Shown: piece after piece, positions 33,025-43,549 of the stretch | Layout: every line of letters begins with the position of its first letter | How positions within the stretch are numbered: the first letter of the stretch is position 1 | Assembly: GCA_021396245.1 (NCBI GenBank) | Contig: WNYE01000011.1 | Location: 124,001-188,000 of the forward strand | Length of the DNA stretch: 64,000 bases | DNA from: Sporothrix humicola | Lineage: Eukaryota > Ascomycota > Sordariomycetes > Ophiostomatales > Ophiostomataceae | Direction: 5' to 3' | The notes under the pieces: generated by a model | Database searches by the model: none | What the model saw: only the letters and a program-made list of their open reading frames with translations | What the model was told of the DNA's origin: nothing | Program-made: the position numbers and the translations under genes

Positions 33025-36000
33025 GGCGGTGGGATGTGAAGAGAGAAGGGGGATGGGCCAAGAGAGAGAAGAGATATTCGATGCTGTCCCCGATCCCGTT
33101 CAGCAGGGATGGTTGGAGGGGAACAAGTGAACCCCGGGTGGGCTGAGTGTTTTGCTGGAGGGTGACAAAGGACCGTGTTCTGACGGAGCGGTCCCGTTAT
33201 GAGCGATGGCTGGGGAAGAAAGAGAAAGAGAGTGAGGAAAGGAAGACCGCGTCAGGATTGCAAAGAAAACACGCAAACCAAAGAGTGATCAACCTGCCAC
33301 CAAGAAAGAAAGACGGCCGGACCGATCTGATCTGACTCGTTTGGGTGAAGAAAGAGAAAAAAGAGTGGACTGGTCAAGATGCCAGGTAGGATCGGCTGGA
33401 TAAGAAGATGGGATGAATGAGAGACGGATGCGGTGCAAGTATGGTAAGTCAAGAGTGACAAGATGGATACACCACAGAGACGAAGAGACAACGGAGGAAA
33501 AGGGGAAAATGTTGTGCTTGCCTGGGGAATGGAGAATGAAGGATCGAGGGATGGGCAAAAGTATCTGAAAGGATCAACGCCCCTCAACAACGCGAGTGTG
33601 CTGTGCTGTGCGGCTGATGGGAGCAAATAATGATACTTTCTGTCCTGCACAATGAGCAAGGATGCCAGGTTGGTTCAAGGGAGGTGAAGGGAGGAGAACA
33701 AACAAACGCGCCGTCCGTCCACGAGTCAAGATACGGCATGCAAGCCGACAACATATTCTATCTACTTTCAGGTCCAAGATGTGCGGCCAAAAGGTCTACA
33801 GGATATAATGTACTCGACATTACCATCTTGGCAAGCGTTTCTTGGGCAAAGGGTCACTATTAAAAAAAGAAAATGACGAATGAAGGACCCACGAACGATG
33901 AAAGAAGCCGTGGCGGCGGTGGGGGGGCGGCGGGCTCGTCTTCGTCCTGTCCTGAGCGTCTAGGCACGCCTTGGTGAGTGAGATACACTAGTGTGGATTT
34001 AGTATCCGAACATTTTTCCCAGCCACCCAATTTTTTGGCGTAGGTACAAGGAGGGTACATAACAACCATCGGCAAAAACACCATTTTGCGTGCATTTTAG
34101 CGCCAAAAAAACTAGTTCAGATGAAAGAGAGGTACCTAAAGCTTAATATTTTGTATACCAGCCGCGCGCCAGGAGTGGGATAGAGAAGGTGAACAAAACG
34201 GAGGGCACCGTTATTGACCAACATTGCGGACGTAAGCACGTTCGTAAGACATTTATGTGGACTGGGCACACAGGAAGTGTCAAAAGTCCAGTGTTCCAGC
34301 GAGGGTCCGAGGGTCCGTATCAAATGGACAGGGGGAAGATCTTTGGGCCAGGACCAGGACATTCACCATTCGCCATTGCTATCACTGACACAAGACAAGC
34401 TAACGGTGACTTGACTTGTCACACGAGAACAATCAGGACAAGTTTTGCCCGGTCCAAGACAGCGAGAAAAACAAGTGCCACAATTTGCAACAATTTGCAC
34501 CAGTTTGCAGGTATTTTACTTCACTTTTTGGCCGGTCCTGGAGTCCGTCGACTCCGTCTAGGTACTTTGCTGTCTCGCCGCGTGTTACGAGTTTGCTGGC
34601 TGGTTTCTAGCGTGAGAAACGGTGGGAGGCGTGGAAGAAAATTTAGGGGCAGGCTTGTCGAGGATGTGTTCCTTCGCGGCGTGAGAAACGGAGGAAGATA
34701 CAGGTGAGTTACAAATTCCCCATTTTTGACAAAATTCTTCATCAGGGACACGGTCGAGTCGAGGAACGCAAATGCGAGCACTACAGCAGTTTGTGAGATA
34801 CTTGTGTCAAGCATGTTTTTGTGTCTCTTGCAGGTGCAACCTTGCAGATTGCATTTTCCAGCCCCGAACCTGAGCATCGAAATCCGAAAAAAGAGGGCTA
34901 TGCCGGGCAACACGCTGCAAAACCGCGTCAAATCTATTCGTCGCCGTTATGTTATCGCGGTGATGCCCTTGTTTTCATTACACATTTTGCAATTCCAGCC
35001 TCAATACAGCCGCCAGCAATCCGCCATCACGGCCGACCGGTCACCAACGCCAGATACACATTCGATTGTCGAATCTTACGATGGCTTATGGAATACGTCG
35101 TACGGTACGCACCGCTGCAACATTACGACGTATCTCCATTGTGCGGGATGCTAAGCCTTTGATTTCTCAACAATGGGTTTCGTTTTTTGGGGTTTTTTTT
35201 GGTGTTCTGGTGTTTTGGTGTTTTGGTCTGATGTATCTGATGTTGCAAGCGAGGTGGGTTTCTTATGAATAGCCAAGATGTCAAGAATTGTGAGTGGAAG
35301 AGGCCAAGAAGCTCTCATTCATGACCCATTCGCCGTTCTGGAATTATCTTTCTCGAGCTTTTCTTCGCCATCGGCGATGTTTTCGAGACCCTGAACTTTG
35401 TCAGTGTTTGCCAGTGCAAAACTCTGCGAAGCTATTGCTGTGCGAATTGAAAACCAGCCTTCTCCATCTCTCATCTTAACGCGGGTTCCGGGAAATACAT
35501 CGCCAGCGGAAAGCTTTATTTTGCGAATCGTGGATTGCAAAATAGGGGGTACATATCTCGTCAGCACCGTTTGCATTTCATATTGCCTGCCTGCCTCATT
35601 GTTGACTCGCATACTTATATTGCAGACTTCTGCCACTTCCGTATCATCCCTGGTACCGTTTTCTACTTGTATTTCACTCCACCCAGGAACAAGAACTGAG
35701 TGGGGGACTCCTTTCCAATTCCTTTTTCCTTCCAGCCGTTTTCTTGTTCTTCCGCCTTTCTCACAAATCATATGGAATTCAGCGACTGCAGTTCGTATTC
35801 CTGGATTATCGTGTAAAGAACTGGGCCGATGCAACGCTAAAACTCTACAAAGGCCGCAGCTCCCAATGAAACCAGACACGCTGTGCCCGTTTGGAAAGAA
35901 AGAAGAGGAAATAGGGCAGTGAGATGCAACCCTGGAAAGTCGTTAAAAGAAGGATTGGGAATATGGGATGTCACTCCTGCAACATACGTCGTATCGAAAA

Positions 36001-37624
36001 AGGTTGGAACAGTACGAGCAAATGGGCAAATACTGAGCTCACAACGTTCAAAGTACCCGGAGCTATGGGCGAAAACGTGCTTCTCTCTCTTGCAGAGCCT
36101 CTCGAGCTTTCCTTCAGTGGGAAATAGCACCAAAATGTCAAATTTGGAAAAGGGAGAAATGAGGCACAACGCCACGACCGGGGCGGCGGCATTTCAGGCG
36201 AGCCTTTATCGAGAGCTTTGTCCACGTCACGACCGCGTCAACATCGTTTTTCAACTCGATATACGGAGTACTTATACATACATATAGTGAAAGGGGGACG
36301 ATGCCTGTCAAGATGATACAGAAAATTACATGGTGTCAGACGCCAATCTGGAAAAAGTGAAGATATTTGTGAGGGGAAAACGGAGGGCCGGGAGAGCCCC
36401 CACTGAATATATCTCGAAACGGAGGCTTCACTCCTCCTTTCAAGGCGTAAAGAACATGTGAATACGGAGCTCAGTCGAAGGAACTGAAAGGAAGTCGAAG
36501 AAAAGCCTATTTTCAAGTATTCTGCTGTCTCGAAATTAACGAGTGAGATCGAAAGGAATACAGTGGAGAGTTTTAACATTGTCAGCCGGACGGAAATACT
36601 GCAAATTGCTGCAAAGACTTATGGCTCCTCCTGTCAGACTTGCGTGAGAAATCTATGGAATCAACGTGGTAGGATTTACGGGGATTGCGAGGTGATAACA
36701 AGCGTGTGAGGAATATTACAGCGGGATGCACCCCATAAAATGCAGTGGGATGCTCCCCTGTCAGCTTCTTGTCACGGCGGGTGAACCTGGTTCTTGGGAT
36801 TCTCAGGGTCGAGTATGCTGGCTAGGCTGGGAATACTTTTGTAAGAACTTTGGTCGGACTTCTTTCAAGCATATGGAAAGATGGAGTACTTACAAATATG
36901 TCAAACTCTTACATTGCGAAAGTCCCTCACAGCCTCCTCTTGACCCAGTTTTGGCGTTTCACGACCAAGGAACAGGAACGACGATCTCAAATTGATAGGA
37001 GGATTTTACGGCAAAATACGTGTACTCGGTAAAGTAAATTCGACGCTTTTACCGCCAGGGAGAGCCTGAGAAGGTTGATGATGGACAATGAAATTGTTGA
37101 ATAAATGAAGTAGACAAGCTCCCGGCAAGATTTCGCTCTCCCACAACTGGCGTGCAAACGGCCTCTACTACGCGAGCTTTTGGAGCAATTTTTTTTTTTA
37201 GTGTGTGATACCTCCGCAACAAGGGATGGAGAGATAAATTATGTGCACAACAATATGACATGATTTGCACAGCGCGCCGTGCCTGGGAGGATTCTTCAAA
37301 GCGCGCTTTCAACATCGGTGTTGATTGCTTTCTTTCTCCCATATTGCAACCTAAACTTGCTCACGACACTGACATCGACATTCTTAGTCAATATTTCGCA
37401 TGTTCTTCGACGCCACGCAAGCTATTCGACACAGGGACAAAGACCATACCACACTGTCCTCGAAGGCTATTGCAGTTCCTTACAGGCCGGCAACCCGGTT
37501 TCCTACAAGACACGCCACCGACGCAACGCCTGGAACACTCGCGAGACAGACACACGCACAATCGGTCGATTCTTCGTCTTTTGAAACGGGTCTTTCTATT
37601 CTCGCGCTCTTCAAGCGCTCGTTC
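33025..37624. other. 4.6-kb stretch with no firm gene
   Basis: Contains the promoter side of the O-fucosyltransferase-like gene, three copies of the palindrome-like TACGTCGTA at 35094, 35124 (as TACGACGTA) and 35985, one TACGGAGTA at 36262, and a doubtful ORF at 35319-35879 (listed separately). The DNA from 36200 to 37250 is AT-richer. Purine-rich runs occupy 33180-33560 on the plus strand. Confidence 0.45.
35319..35879 (-). CDS. Doubtful hypothetical protein, 186 residues
   Basis: A single ATG frame whose middle part is protein-like: mixed charge and hydrophobic residues, few Cys, and runs such as WSEIQVENGTRDDTEVAEV and TIRKIKLSAGDVFPGTRVKM. Third codon positions are far less GC-rich than in the other genes of the window. 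No domain is recognised. The opposite strand is also open over 174 codons, which weakens the case. It could be a young or foreign gene, a relic, or chance. Confidence 0.25.
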   Translation of the reverse strand: MSGFIGSCGLCRVLALHRPSSLHDNPGIRTAVAEFHMICEKGGRTRKRLEGKRNWKGVPHSVLVPGWSEIQVENGTRDDTEVAEVCNISMRVNNEAGRQYEMQTVLTRYVPPILQSTIRKIKLSAGDVFPGTRVKMRDGEGWFSIRTAIASQSFALANTDKVQGLENIADGEEKLEKDNSRTANGS

Positions 37625-38581
37625 TTACGCCGGAAACACATCGTCAACGCCCACGTGCGTGCTCACCTCACCCCAGACATCCAGCGCATGCGCCAGCGTA
37701 TCGCGCACTTCCTCGACACGCACCGCCGCGTCCCGGCCCAACGGCAGCAGCACTTCAGCCTCGTGCCCGCGCCCTACACCCGTCGCCGTTGCCACCTCGA
37801 AAATGGCGCGTGCCGCCTTAGCTGGGTCGCCCTGTGCGGCCGCGGCCTGGCCGCCGCTTGCCATGTGGCCCATGACCATACGGGCGACGCTTCCGGCGTA
37901 GGGGTCATCCTCCGCCCCCTCCGTGTCCGTCAGCTCCGCTGTCGAACTCGCCGTCGGGACTGGCCTGGTCTCCGTCACGCTCGGCATGTTCGTCTGAAAC
38001 GACCCCAGCGACACATACAGCGCCCTCACATTAAACGGCGCCACCTCCTTGGCCAGCGTCTTGGTCATGGCATCGCCCGCGGCTTTCGCAGCGCCGTACA
38101 TGGCCATGGACGGCCTCGCCTCGAGTCCCGCGCCCGAGCTCACATATACAATGACACCGAACTGCTGCTGGCGCATCCCTGGCAGCACGGCCTGCACCAG
38201 CCGCAGCGGACCAAAGTACATGGTCTCCATGAGCGCGCGGGCGTCTTCCTCACGAGTGTGTTCGACGGTCTGCAGGACTGCGTGGCCAGCGTTGTTCACA
38301 AGGACATCGACCCCAGTCCCGTCCAGGTCTTTCAAGAGCTTGGTCGCCGACTCCGGATCGTCAACATCCAAGGCCAGCCATCGGTTGCTGCCGTCGCCGT
38401 AGGTCTCGACCTCCTTGACAAGCTCGGGCGTTCGGGCGGGGTTGCGCGATGTGGCAATGAGGCGGTGTCCGTTGGCAAGGACATGGCGGGCGAGGGCAAG
38501 GCCAATGCCCGACGAGCAGCCGGTGATGAGCCATGTGAGCGGCCGGTTGGGTGTGGTAAACTTGTGTGGTGGTGCGGACAT
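37625..38581 (-). CDS. Short-chain dehydrogenase/reductase, single exon
   Basis: 318 residues. The nucleotide-binding motif TGCSSGIG lies at 20-27, followed by the second-strand end ATSRNP (43-48), where Arg46 suggests NADP(H). NNAG is at 96-99, catalytic Ser at 148-149 in YVSSGAG, and Tyr162-x3-Lys166 in YGAAK. The layout matches the 17-beta-hydroxysteroid dehydrogenase-like classical SDR branch common in fungi. The region after the active site (about 190-250) is a variable, acidic and Gly/Ala-rich substrate loop. No targeting signal is present. The substrate is not readable. The gene is divergent from eIF1, whose start is 1.1 kb away. Confidence 0.9.
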   Translation of the reverse strand: MSAPPHKFTTPNRPLTWLITGCSSGIGLALARHVLANGHRLIATSRNPARTPELVKEVETYGDGSNRWLALDVDDPESATKLLKDLDGTGVDVLVNNAGHAVLQTVEHTREEDARALMETMYFGPLRLVQAVLPGMRQQQFGVIVYVSSGAGLEARPSMAMYGAAKAAGDAMTKTLAKEVAPFNVRALYVSLGSFQTNMPSVTETRPVPTASSTAELTDTEGAEDDPYAGSVARMVMGHMASGGQAAAAQGDPAKAARAIFEVATATGVGRGHEAEVLLPLGRDAAVRVEEVRDTLAHALDVWGEVSTHVGVDDVFPA

Positions 38582-39698
38582 GGTGGCTATTGTGGGCTCG
38601 TAGGTTTCTTTTCCTTCAGGGGGTTTATCGTAGATCCCGTGACTCGTAGATGGGTGCTAGCTGCTTTTTAACGTGGCAGGTACGATCATGTGTCCCAGCA
38701 TCTTATAGAGGGAACGAAGTTGCTATTTAATGCTCCTTCGTTTACCGAACATCGTCCTCCATATGCAGCTTCCGTCACACGTCCATTGCACCTTCCGCAT
38801 CGATGCACCGGTGTTAGTGGTCTTAGTATGGTAAGTCCGGCATTGTTATGCTTCAAAACGGCGTTTTTCTATCTCTATTTGTCCGTTCCTTGGAGAGCAG
38901 AAGAGAACAACGATATCTTTGGGATGCGACATTGTCTACATCGAGGGTGGGTGTGTTTGCTTTCGGTGTTAATGTTGTGGAGAAAAGCTTGGCTTCGATT
39001 GCTTGCCAGATGTTTCGTCGGCGTTAACACGCCAATTATGACGTTGATTGGTGGGGATGTGGGCCAGGGACTCAGAGCTGTCTCGCTGTTCAGGAACAGG
39101 GCGCTGCCGACACCTGCCAGAGAGCACCAAGGAACTGGCGCTTCGTTGGGAGCTGATTTACAGTGGGCGCGCGGCCGCCGAGCCACCCAGCCACAGCGGC
39201 CGCCCGCCGTTATCGCCTGTTGTTTACGCTATGGTTGACGCTTGGCAGGCGCTGGACTGGTGCTGGGCCTCGGCCTGGCCTTATCTTGGGTCTTATCTGT
39301 CTCCAAAATCTCGCCTAAACCCCAACTGATACGCAGATGGGCGCTTTTGGAATGCGGCGCCCAACACGCCAAGCAGGCTGGGCCCAGGCTGGGCCAGGCT
39401 TTCTCCATTCTTTGTTAGTGAGTCGTTATGAGTCTTTGTGCTGGGACAACCATTTCGCCACTATCGCCACCCGTTGTCGCACGTCGTCACACGTTATCCC
39501 CTTCCCCAGCCTCGTCGGGTGACTCTTTGAAAATCGCCTTCCCCAGATATAAAGCTTCGACTGCCAGACACCATTGTTTGTCTTTCCCTTTCTTTCTCAT
39601 CATCATCACCTTCTTCATCTTTTTTCTGCTCATTCTTTCTCCCACCAATTCATCCTCATCCTCACTACATCACCTTGCCTTCTCTTCCAGGCCATCAC
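38582..39698. other. Divergent intergenic region between dehydrogenase and eIF1
   Basis: Holds both promoters. A TATA-like box lies at 39548-39553, followed by a strongly C- and T-rich leader up to the eIF1 ATG. No other gene is seen. Confidence 0.6.
39548..39553 (+). promoter_or_regulatory. TATA-like box of the eIF1 gene
   Basis: TATAAA about 145 bases before the eIF1 ATG, directly followed by a pyrimidine-rich leader. The sequence TCTTCCAG, 8 bases before the ATG, could also be the acceptor of a leader intron. Confidence 0.4.
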
Positions 39699-40067
39699 AT
39701 GTCGATCGAAAACCTCAAGACCATCGACCCCTTTGCCGACGCAGAGGATGATACACAGTCACAGAACGCTCTAAATTCAGTTGCCGCTAAACGCAACGCG
39801 GACAATATCCACATCCGCATCCAGCAGCGCAACGGCCGCAAGACCTTGACTACTGTCCAGGGCATCCCGCCGCGCTTCTCGCAGAAGAAGATCCTGGCCG
39901 TCGTCAAGAAGAAGTTTGCCTGCAACGGCACCACGATCCACGACGGCGATCTCGGCGACATTCTGCAGCTGCAGGGCGACCAGCGCAAGCACATGCAGGC
40001 CTTTTTGACCGACAAGAAGAGCGGGCTCGAGCTGGACGCGCAGCTCATCAAGGTGCATGGTTTCTAA
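39699..40067 (+). CDS. SUI1: Translation initiation factor eIF1 (SUI1)
   Basis: Single exon, 122 residues. eIF1 binds the 40S subunit near the P site and controls start-codon fidelity in the 43S complex. The SUI1 domain is complete: NIHIRIQQRNGRKTLTTVQG (from about 37), KKILAVVKKKFACNGT, LGDILQLQGDQRK and the invariant end IKVHGF. The protein starts MSIENLKTIDPFADAEDD, as in other fungi, but between this tail and the domain it has roughly a dozen extra residues (ALNSVAAKRNAD) that I do not expect in fungal eIF1; no GT-AG intron could remove them. The domain also differs at several usually fixed positions (GIPPRFSQ instead of the usual GLPKKFD-type). High expression is expected, and the TATA box and CT-rich leader agree. 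A polyadenylation-type AATAAA follows the stop by about 60 bases. Confidence 0.93.
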   Translation: MSIENLKTIDPFADAEDDTQSQNALNSVAAKRNADNIHIRIQQRNGRKTLTTVQGIPPRFSQKKILAVVKKKFACNGTTIHDGDLGDILQLQGDQRKHMQAFLTDKKSGLELDAQLIKVHGF

Positions 40068-40129
40068 TACGAGGCCTGAGATGTTGAGATATTGGGTTTC
40101 ATTCAGTTGATAACTCAATCTCTCCATCC

Positions 40130-40135
40130 AATAAA
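40130..40135 (+). terminator. AATAAA polyadenylation-type signal after eIF1
   Basis: AATAAA 63 bases downstream of the eIF1 stop, followed by T-rich DNA. Confidence 0.45.
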
Positions 40136-42409
40136 GTCGACAATCATTTCATGATTTGACATTCTACTCTCCTCTGTTTTGTTTCTTTTATCTTCTCATT
40201 TTATATTCATCTCTCACATTTCGTCGCCACAATGGCGTTCACAGTCTTTACATTAAATAGCTGCAATAGCAATCCACAATCATTACTGGACAAAATACCT
40301 GATAACAACTGCTTGATAACGAAAACGTGATACTCGTAAAACAATAATTTCACATTGAAAAAACAACTCCCTGCAAGCGGACACGGATAGACTAATATAC
40401 GACGGAGAAGGCCAGCCCTGTGGATCATCTTCTATTGTGGCTGTACCGCTCTTTCCCCGTTTGCAGTAATTCGTGAAACAGACATGTCCAACGGAGATGC
40501 AAAAGCCAAATTAAACTCGCATCACAAAACTAGACTAGTCGTGGACTGCAGGGCTCGTATGCGAGGGAGACGCCCAAATATGACGTGAGATTTGGTTTGT
40601 ATGTATTCCAGACCAAAGAGTGAAAGCGTGTCAGTCACTATTCAAAATGCAAATGTGGACAGGGCCTCAGGGCCAGGCACAGGGCTAGCCCGGCAGGGAT
40701 ACATCAATTTTACACGACAATGTCCTCCAATCAGTTTCTTGTTGGCGTGTTGATTGGGGCTGGAGACCATTCTTTTCCCCGGCAAGTCGACGTCCCGGGA
40801 GGCATGGAGAGACCAACAGACAAAAAGACATAGGCAAAAAGAAAAAGAGGTGAGAAATAAGGTTGTAATAAGATTGTGGAATTAGACTTTCTTAGCTCTT
40901 GGTTCCTTTTGGTCTGGCCCGGAAGCACGGGAGAAAAGGAAAAGAGGAAATGCACGAATGCACAGCCCTGCAGCACAGCGTGCAGACGAAACGAAACAAA
41001 GGCACTGCGTAAAAAAGGGTCTTCGTCGTGCCGTGTCTGTAGTCCAAAAATAAACCGTCTCTGCTTCCACATGGTTAGTCGTAGCTTCACCCAACGCAAC
41101 GGCCGGATGTGCATGCAACCCCAGAACAGTAGAGAAGAGGTGGGTGGATTAACCGCCAGTGGCTATGCTCTTGCACATTGTTTCTTGTCAATGGCCGTGT
41201 TCACACAGTCGATTGATATTCACAAATTTTGTCGTTTGCTTCGCGAGTTTCTCGCTTTTTGTGACATTCGTTTGAATTAGCAGCCGGTCTCTTGGAATGG
41301 TTCGTCTTTGACTTTAATTTTCATTCAACTCATACGCGTCTCTTGCAGTTTCTCCTCTTGCTCTCTACTTCTCATTCTGGCCTTGTCCTCTTCTGTTTCC
41401 TCAGTGTGGCTGACGGGACATGGATATCCACTTTTGATGCTCACCCAATAAGCTTATCTGACCCAAGCTTGCCTCGAATAAGAATGGCCCAGAATCAATG
41501 AACAACAGCGAAATGCTTCTTGTGTTGCAAGCAGTCGTGATACGGAAAAGTGAGAGGCGGCCCGCGAATGAGTGTTTCGTGATGCCCAAGATTCTGTGAG
41601 AAGGCTCGTCCAGAGATCATCTGCCCCCATCAGCCCTGAAATCTGTCATACTTTTTTTGTAGGCTTTTGTTTCATACCCTTTTCTTCCGTGCATTTTCTG
41701 ACATCAATACCTATCTGACAGTGCATCGTGGCTCTCTGTACTCTTTCCATACCATGAACCCTCCATCAGTTCTAATAATTTTGTGGCAATAACAGCGCAC
41801 ATTATTTTATCTTGCCTCTTCTTTCCTCCTAATCAAACATTGTCGTTTCTTCTGATTTCTACAGCATCAAGGGTCACCGAATGTTTCCCTACCCTAGCGA
41901 GCAGGGCAAGTCAAATACCACTTCACATACGGACACGAATTAGACTGGGGTACAAGGTTTCTTTCTTTCCATTTCTCTGTCATTTTTCTGTTATTCCCTT
42001 CACACTTGACTGCATTTGGTGTATTATTCAGAAGATTCAAAAATAGCCACAGGTCTATTTTCCCTTTTTTACAATCACTGGTCCCTGCCACCCACTCTAC
42101 CCGAGGAGAAGCCCTTCTTATTGTTGTCTGTCCCCCCAGCCTCAATCCCCAATCCCAGCACAGCATCCCAGCATATCAAATCCCAGCAATCCGTCCCGGA
42201 CCAAGAACCTTCCGTCCAGACTGGGCGCCACTGCGGTTTTCCCATTTGAACGCCACGATCCGTCTGTTGTGCGTTTATTCTATTTATCTCTTCCGTTCCG
42301 CCCTCTTTTTGTTGATTTTTTGTATTCCTCTGTCTTTCGTTTCTCGTCATTTATTTTCCTGTCGACAACCACCACCGACAACAACGACCACCGTCCACCT
42401 CCCGCCACG
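40136..42409. other. Intergenic stretch between eIF1 and the two-helix membrane protein gene
   Basis: No gene is seen. The last 600 bases (about 41780-42400) are C- and T-rich on the plus strand and end in a CCACC- and ACAAC-rich segment just before the next ATG, as expected of a leader. Confidence 0.5.
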
Positions 42410-43454
42410 ATGTATCCTTACGGGGGCACGCCCATGGTCCTCTCGGGCCATTTTGGCTCGTACGAAGACGCCGCCGCCGCCAGCGGCCTGACGACCGGCA
42501 GCAAGAGCGCCGCCAACGCCGCCTTTGGCAGCAACAACAAGGACGACTTTGATACTGGTGACCACCACAAGGTTCCCATCTGGGCATGGGTTCTGGTCGG
42601 TATCGGTGCCGCTCTCGTCGTCGTCTTCATTGTTTCGTCCATCCTCCATATCGTTCATGGTAAGTCGGCGTAGCAGGCAGACCTGACTTTTCTCTCTTTT
42701 ATTTTAAACACTCCCGATGGAATACTGACCTGGTTGCTACGCACCCTTAGAACGCACAATCGCCCTCCAGGAAAACCGCAAGGCCCGCTACGGCCGTGCC
42801 ATTGTCCGCGGCCTCAAGTTTGCCCTCTTCTTCTGGGTCTTTTCCGCCATTTTCAACGGCGTCCGCTCCCTCTTCAACCGCGGCAAGCAGGCCAGTGCCA
42901 CTACATCATACAGCAAGGTTACGCCCGCCGGCGGCGCCACGGCCCTCAGCAACTACGAGAAGCGCAGCAGCCGCAGCAGCAGCTACAACGACAGCATGGC
43001 CTATGGCGGCAGCCGCGGCATCGCTGCGTCGGACCACGGCGACGATGTCGTCGAGGAGCCCTGGTCTTCGGCCGCTTATGGTGATGGTGGTTCGGGCCAG
43101 ACGTCTAGTCAATACAACAACGGCGCCGCCCCCCAAAAGTACGAGCCGTACAGCAGCCACGCCATCGGTAGCGGAACCTCGACCACTGCCGTCAGTGTCG
43201 GCCCTGCCCCTTCATCGTCGGCCCCCTACTCGCCCAACAGCGCCTACACGGGCATCGGCAACATTGGCAGCGCCGTCACCACGTCTGGCAGCGACAGAAC
43301 CAGCCACGTCCCTGCTCCCGTCCACATCACTCCCTCCGTATCGCCCATGGCCACGCCTCTGCCGACGCCCGCCAACGTCAACGAGCCGCTCATGTCGTCG
43401 CCGGCGCCGTCGGCCACCTACGTCCCCGGCCAGGACTCGCGTCATCTATACTAA
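42410..43454 (+). CDS. Small membrane protein with two hydrophobic segments and a Ser/Pro-rich tail, unknown function
   Basis: Exons 42410-42659 and 42751-43454, 317 residues; the intron (91 bases) begins GTAAGT and ends TTAG. The ATG has a good context (GCCACGATG). A Gly-, Ala- and Asp-containing N-terminus is followed by a strong membrane helix (about 55-82, VPIWAWVLVGIGAALVVVFIV...), a short basic loop (ENRKARYGR), a second amphipathic or membrane segment (about 104-122, GLKFALFFWVFSAIFNGV), then about 190 residues of low-complexity Ser, Tyr, Gly and Pro sequence with SYSK, SSYN and PYS repeats. I do not recognise a family. The order membrane segment, basic loop, disordered tail suggests a plasma-membrane or ER protein with a cytosolic tail. 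The intron falls at the end of the first helix. Confidence 0.8.
42660..42750 (+). other. Intron of the two-helix membrane protein gene
   Basis: 91 bases, GTAAGT to TTAG; it joins HIVH to ERTIALQENRK in frame. Confidence 0.85.
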
Positions 43455-43543
43455 ATTGTTAGCGAATAGTATCATCAAGCACTTGGGTCAGCATTAGAAT
43501 GGGTTGATGCATCAAGCATGGGAAATACCAAACATGGCGCACG

Positions 43544-43549
43544 AATAAA
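43544..43549 (+). terminator. AATAAA polyadenylation-type signal
   Basis: AATAAA about 90 bases after the stop of the preceding gene, followed by a short imperfect ATATGGT repeat (about 43558-43595). Confidence 0.35.

Noticed and set aside
30985..33130. Plus-strand frames of 384 and 491 codons
   Set aside because: Antisense of the O-fucosyltransferase-like gene, whose minus frame has the transmembrane segment and sugar-binding motifs.
14346..38581. Two short-chain dehydrogenases, GH125, rhamnonate dehydratase and a zinc-cluster factor as a metabolic gene cluster
   Set aside because: Spread over 24 kb with unrelated genes between them, no backbone synthase, and no shared pathway that the sequences support.
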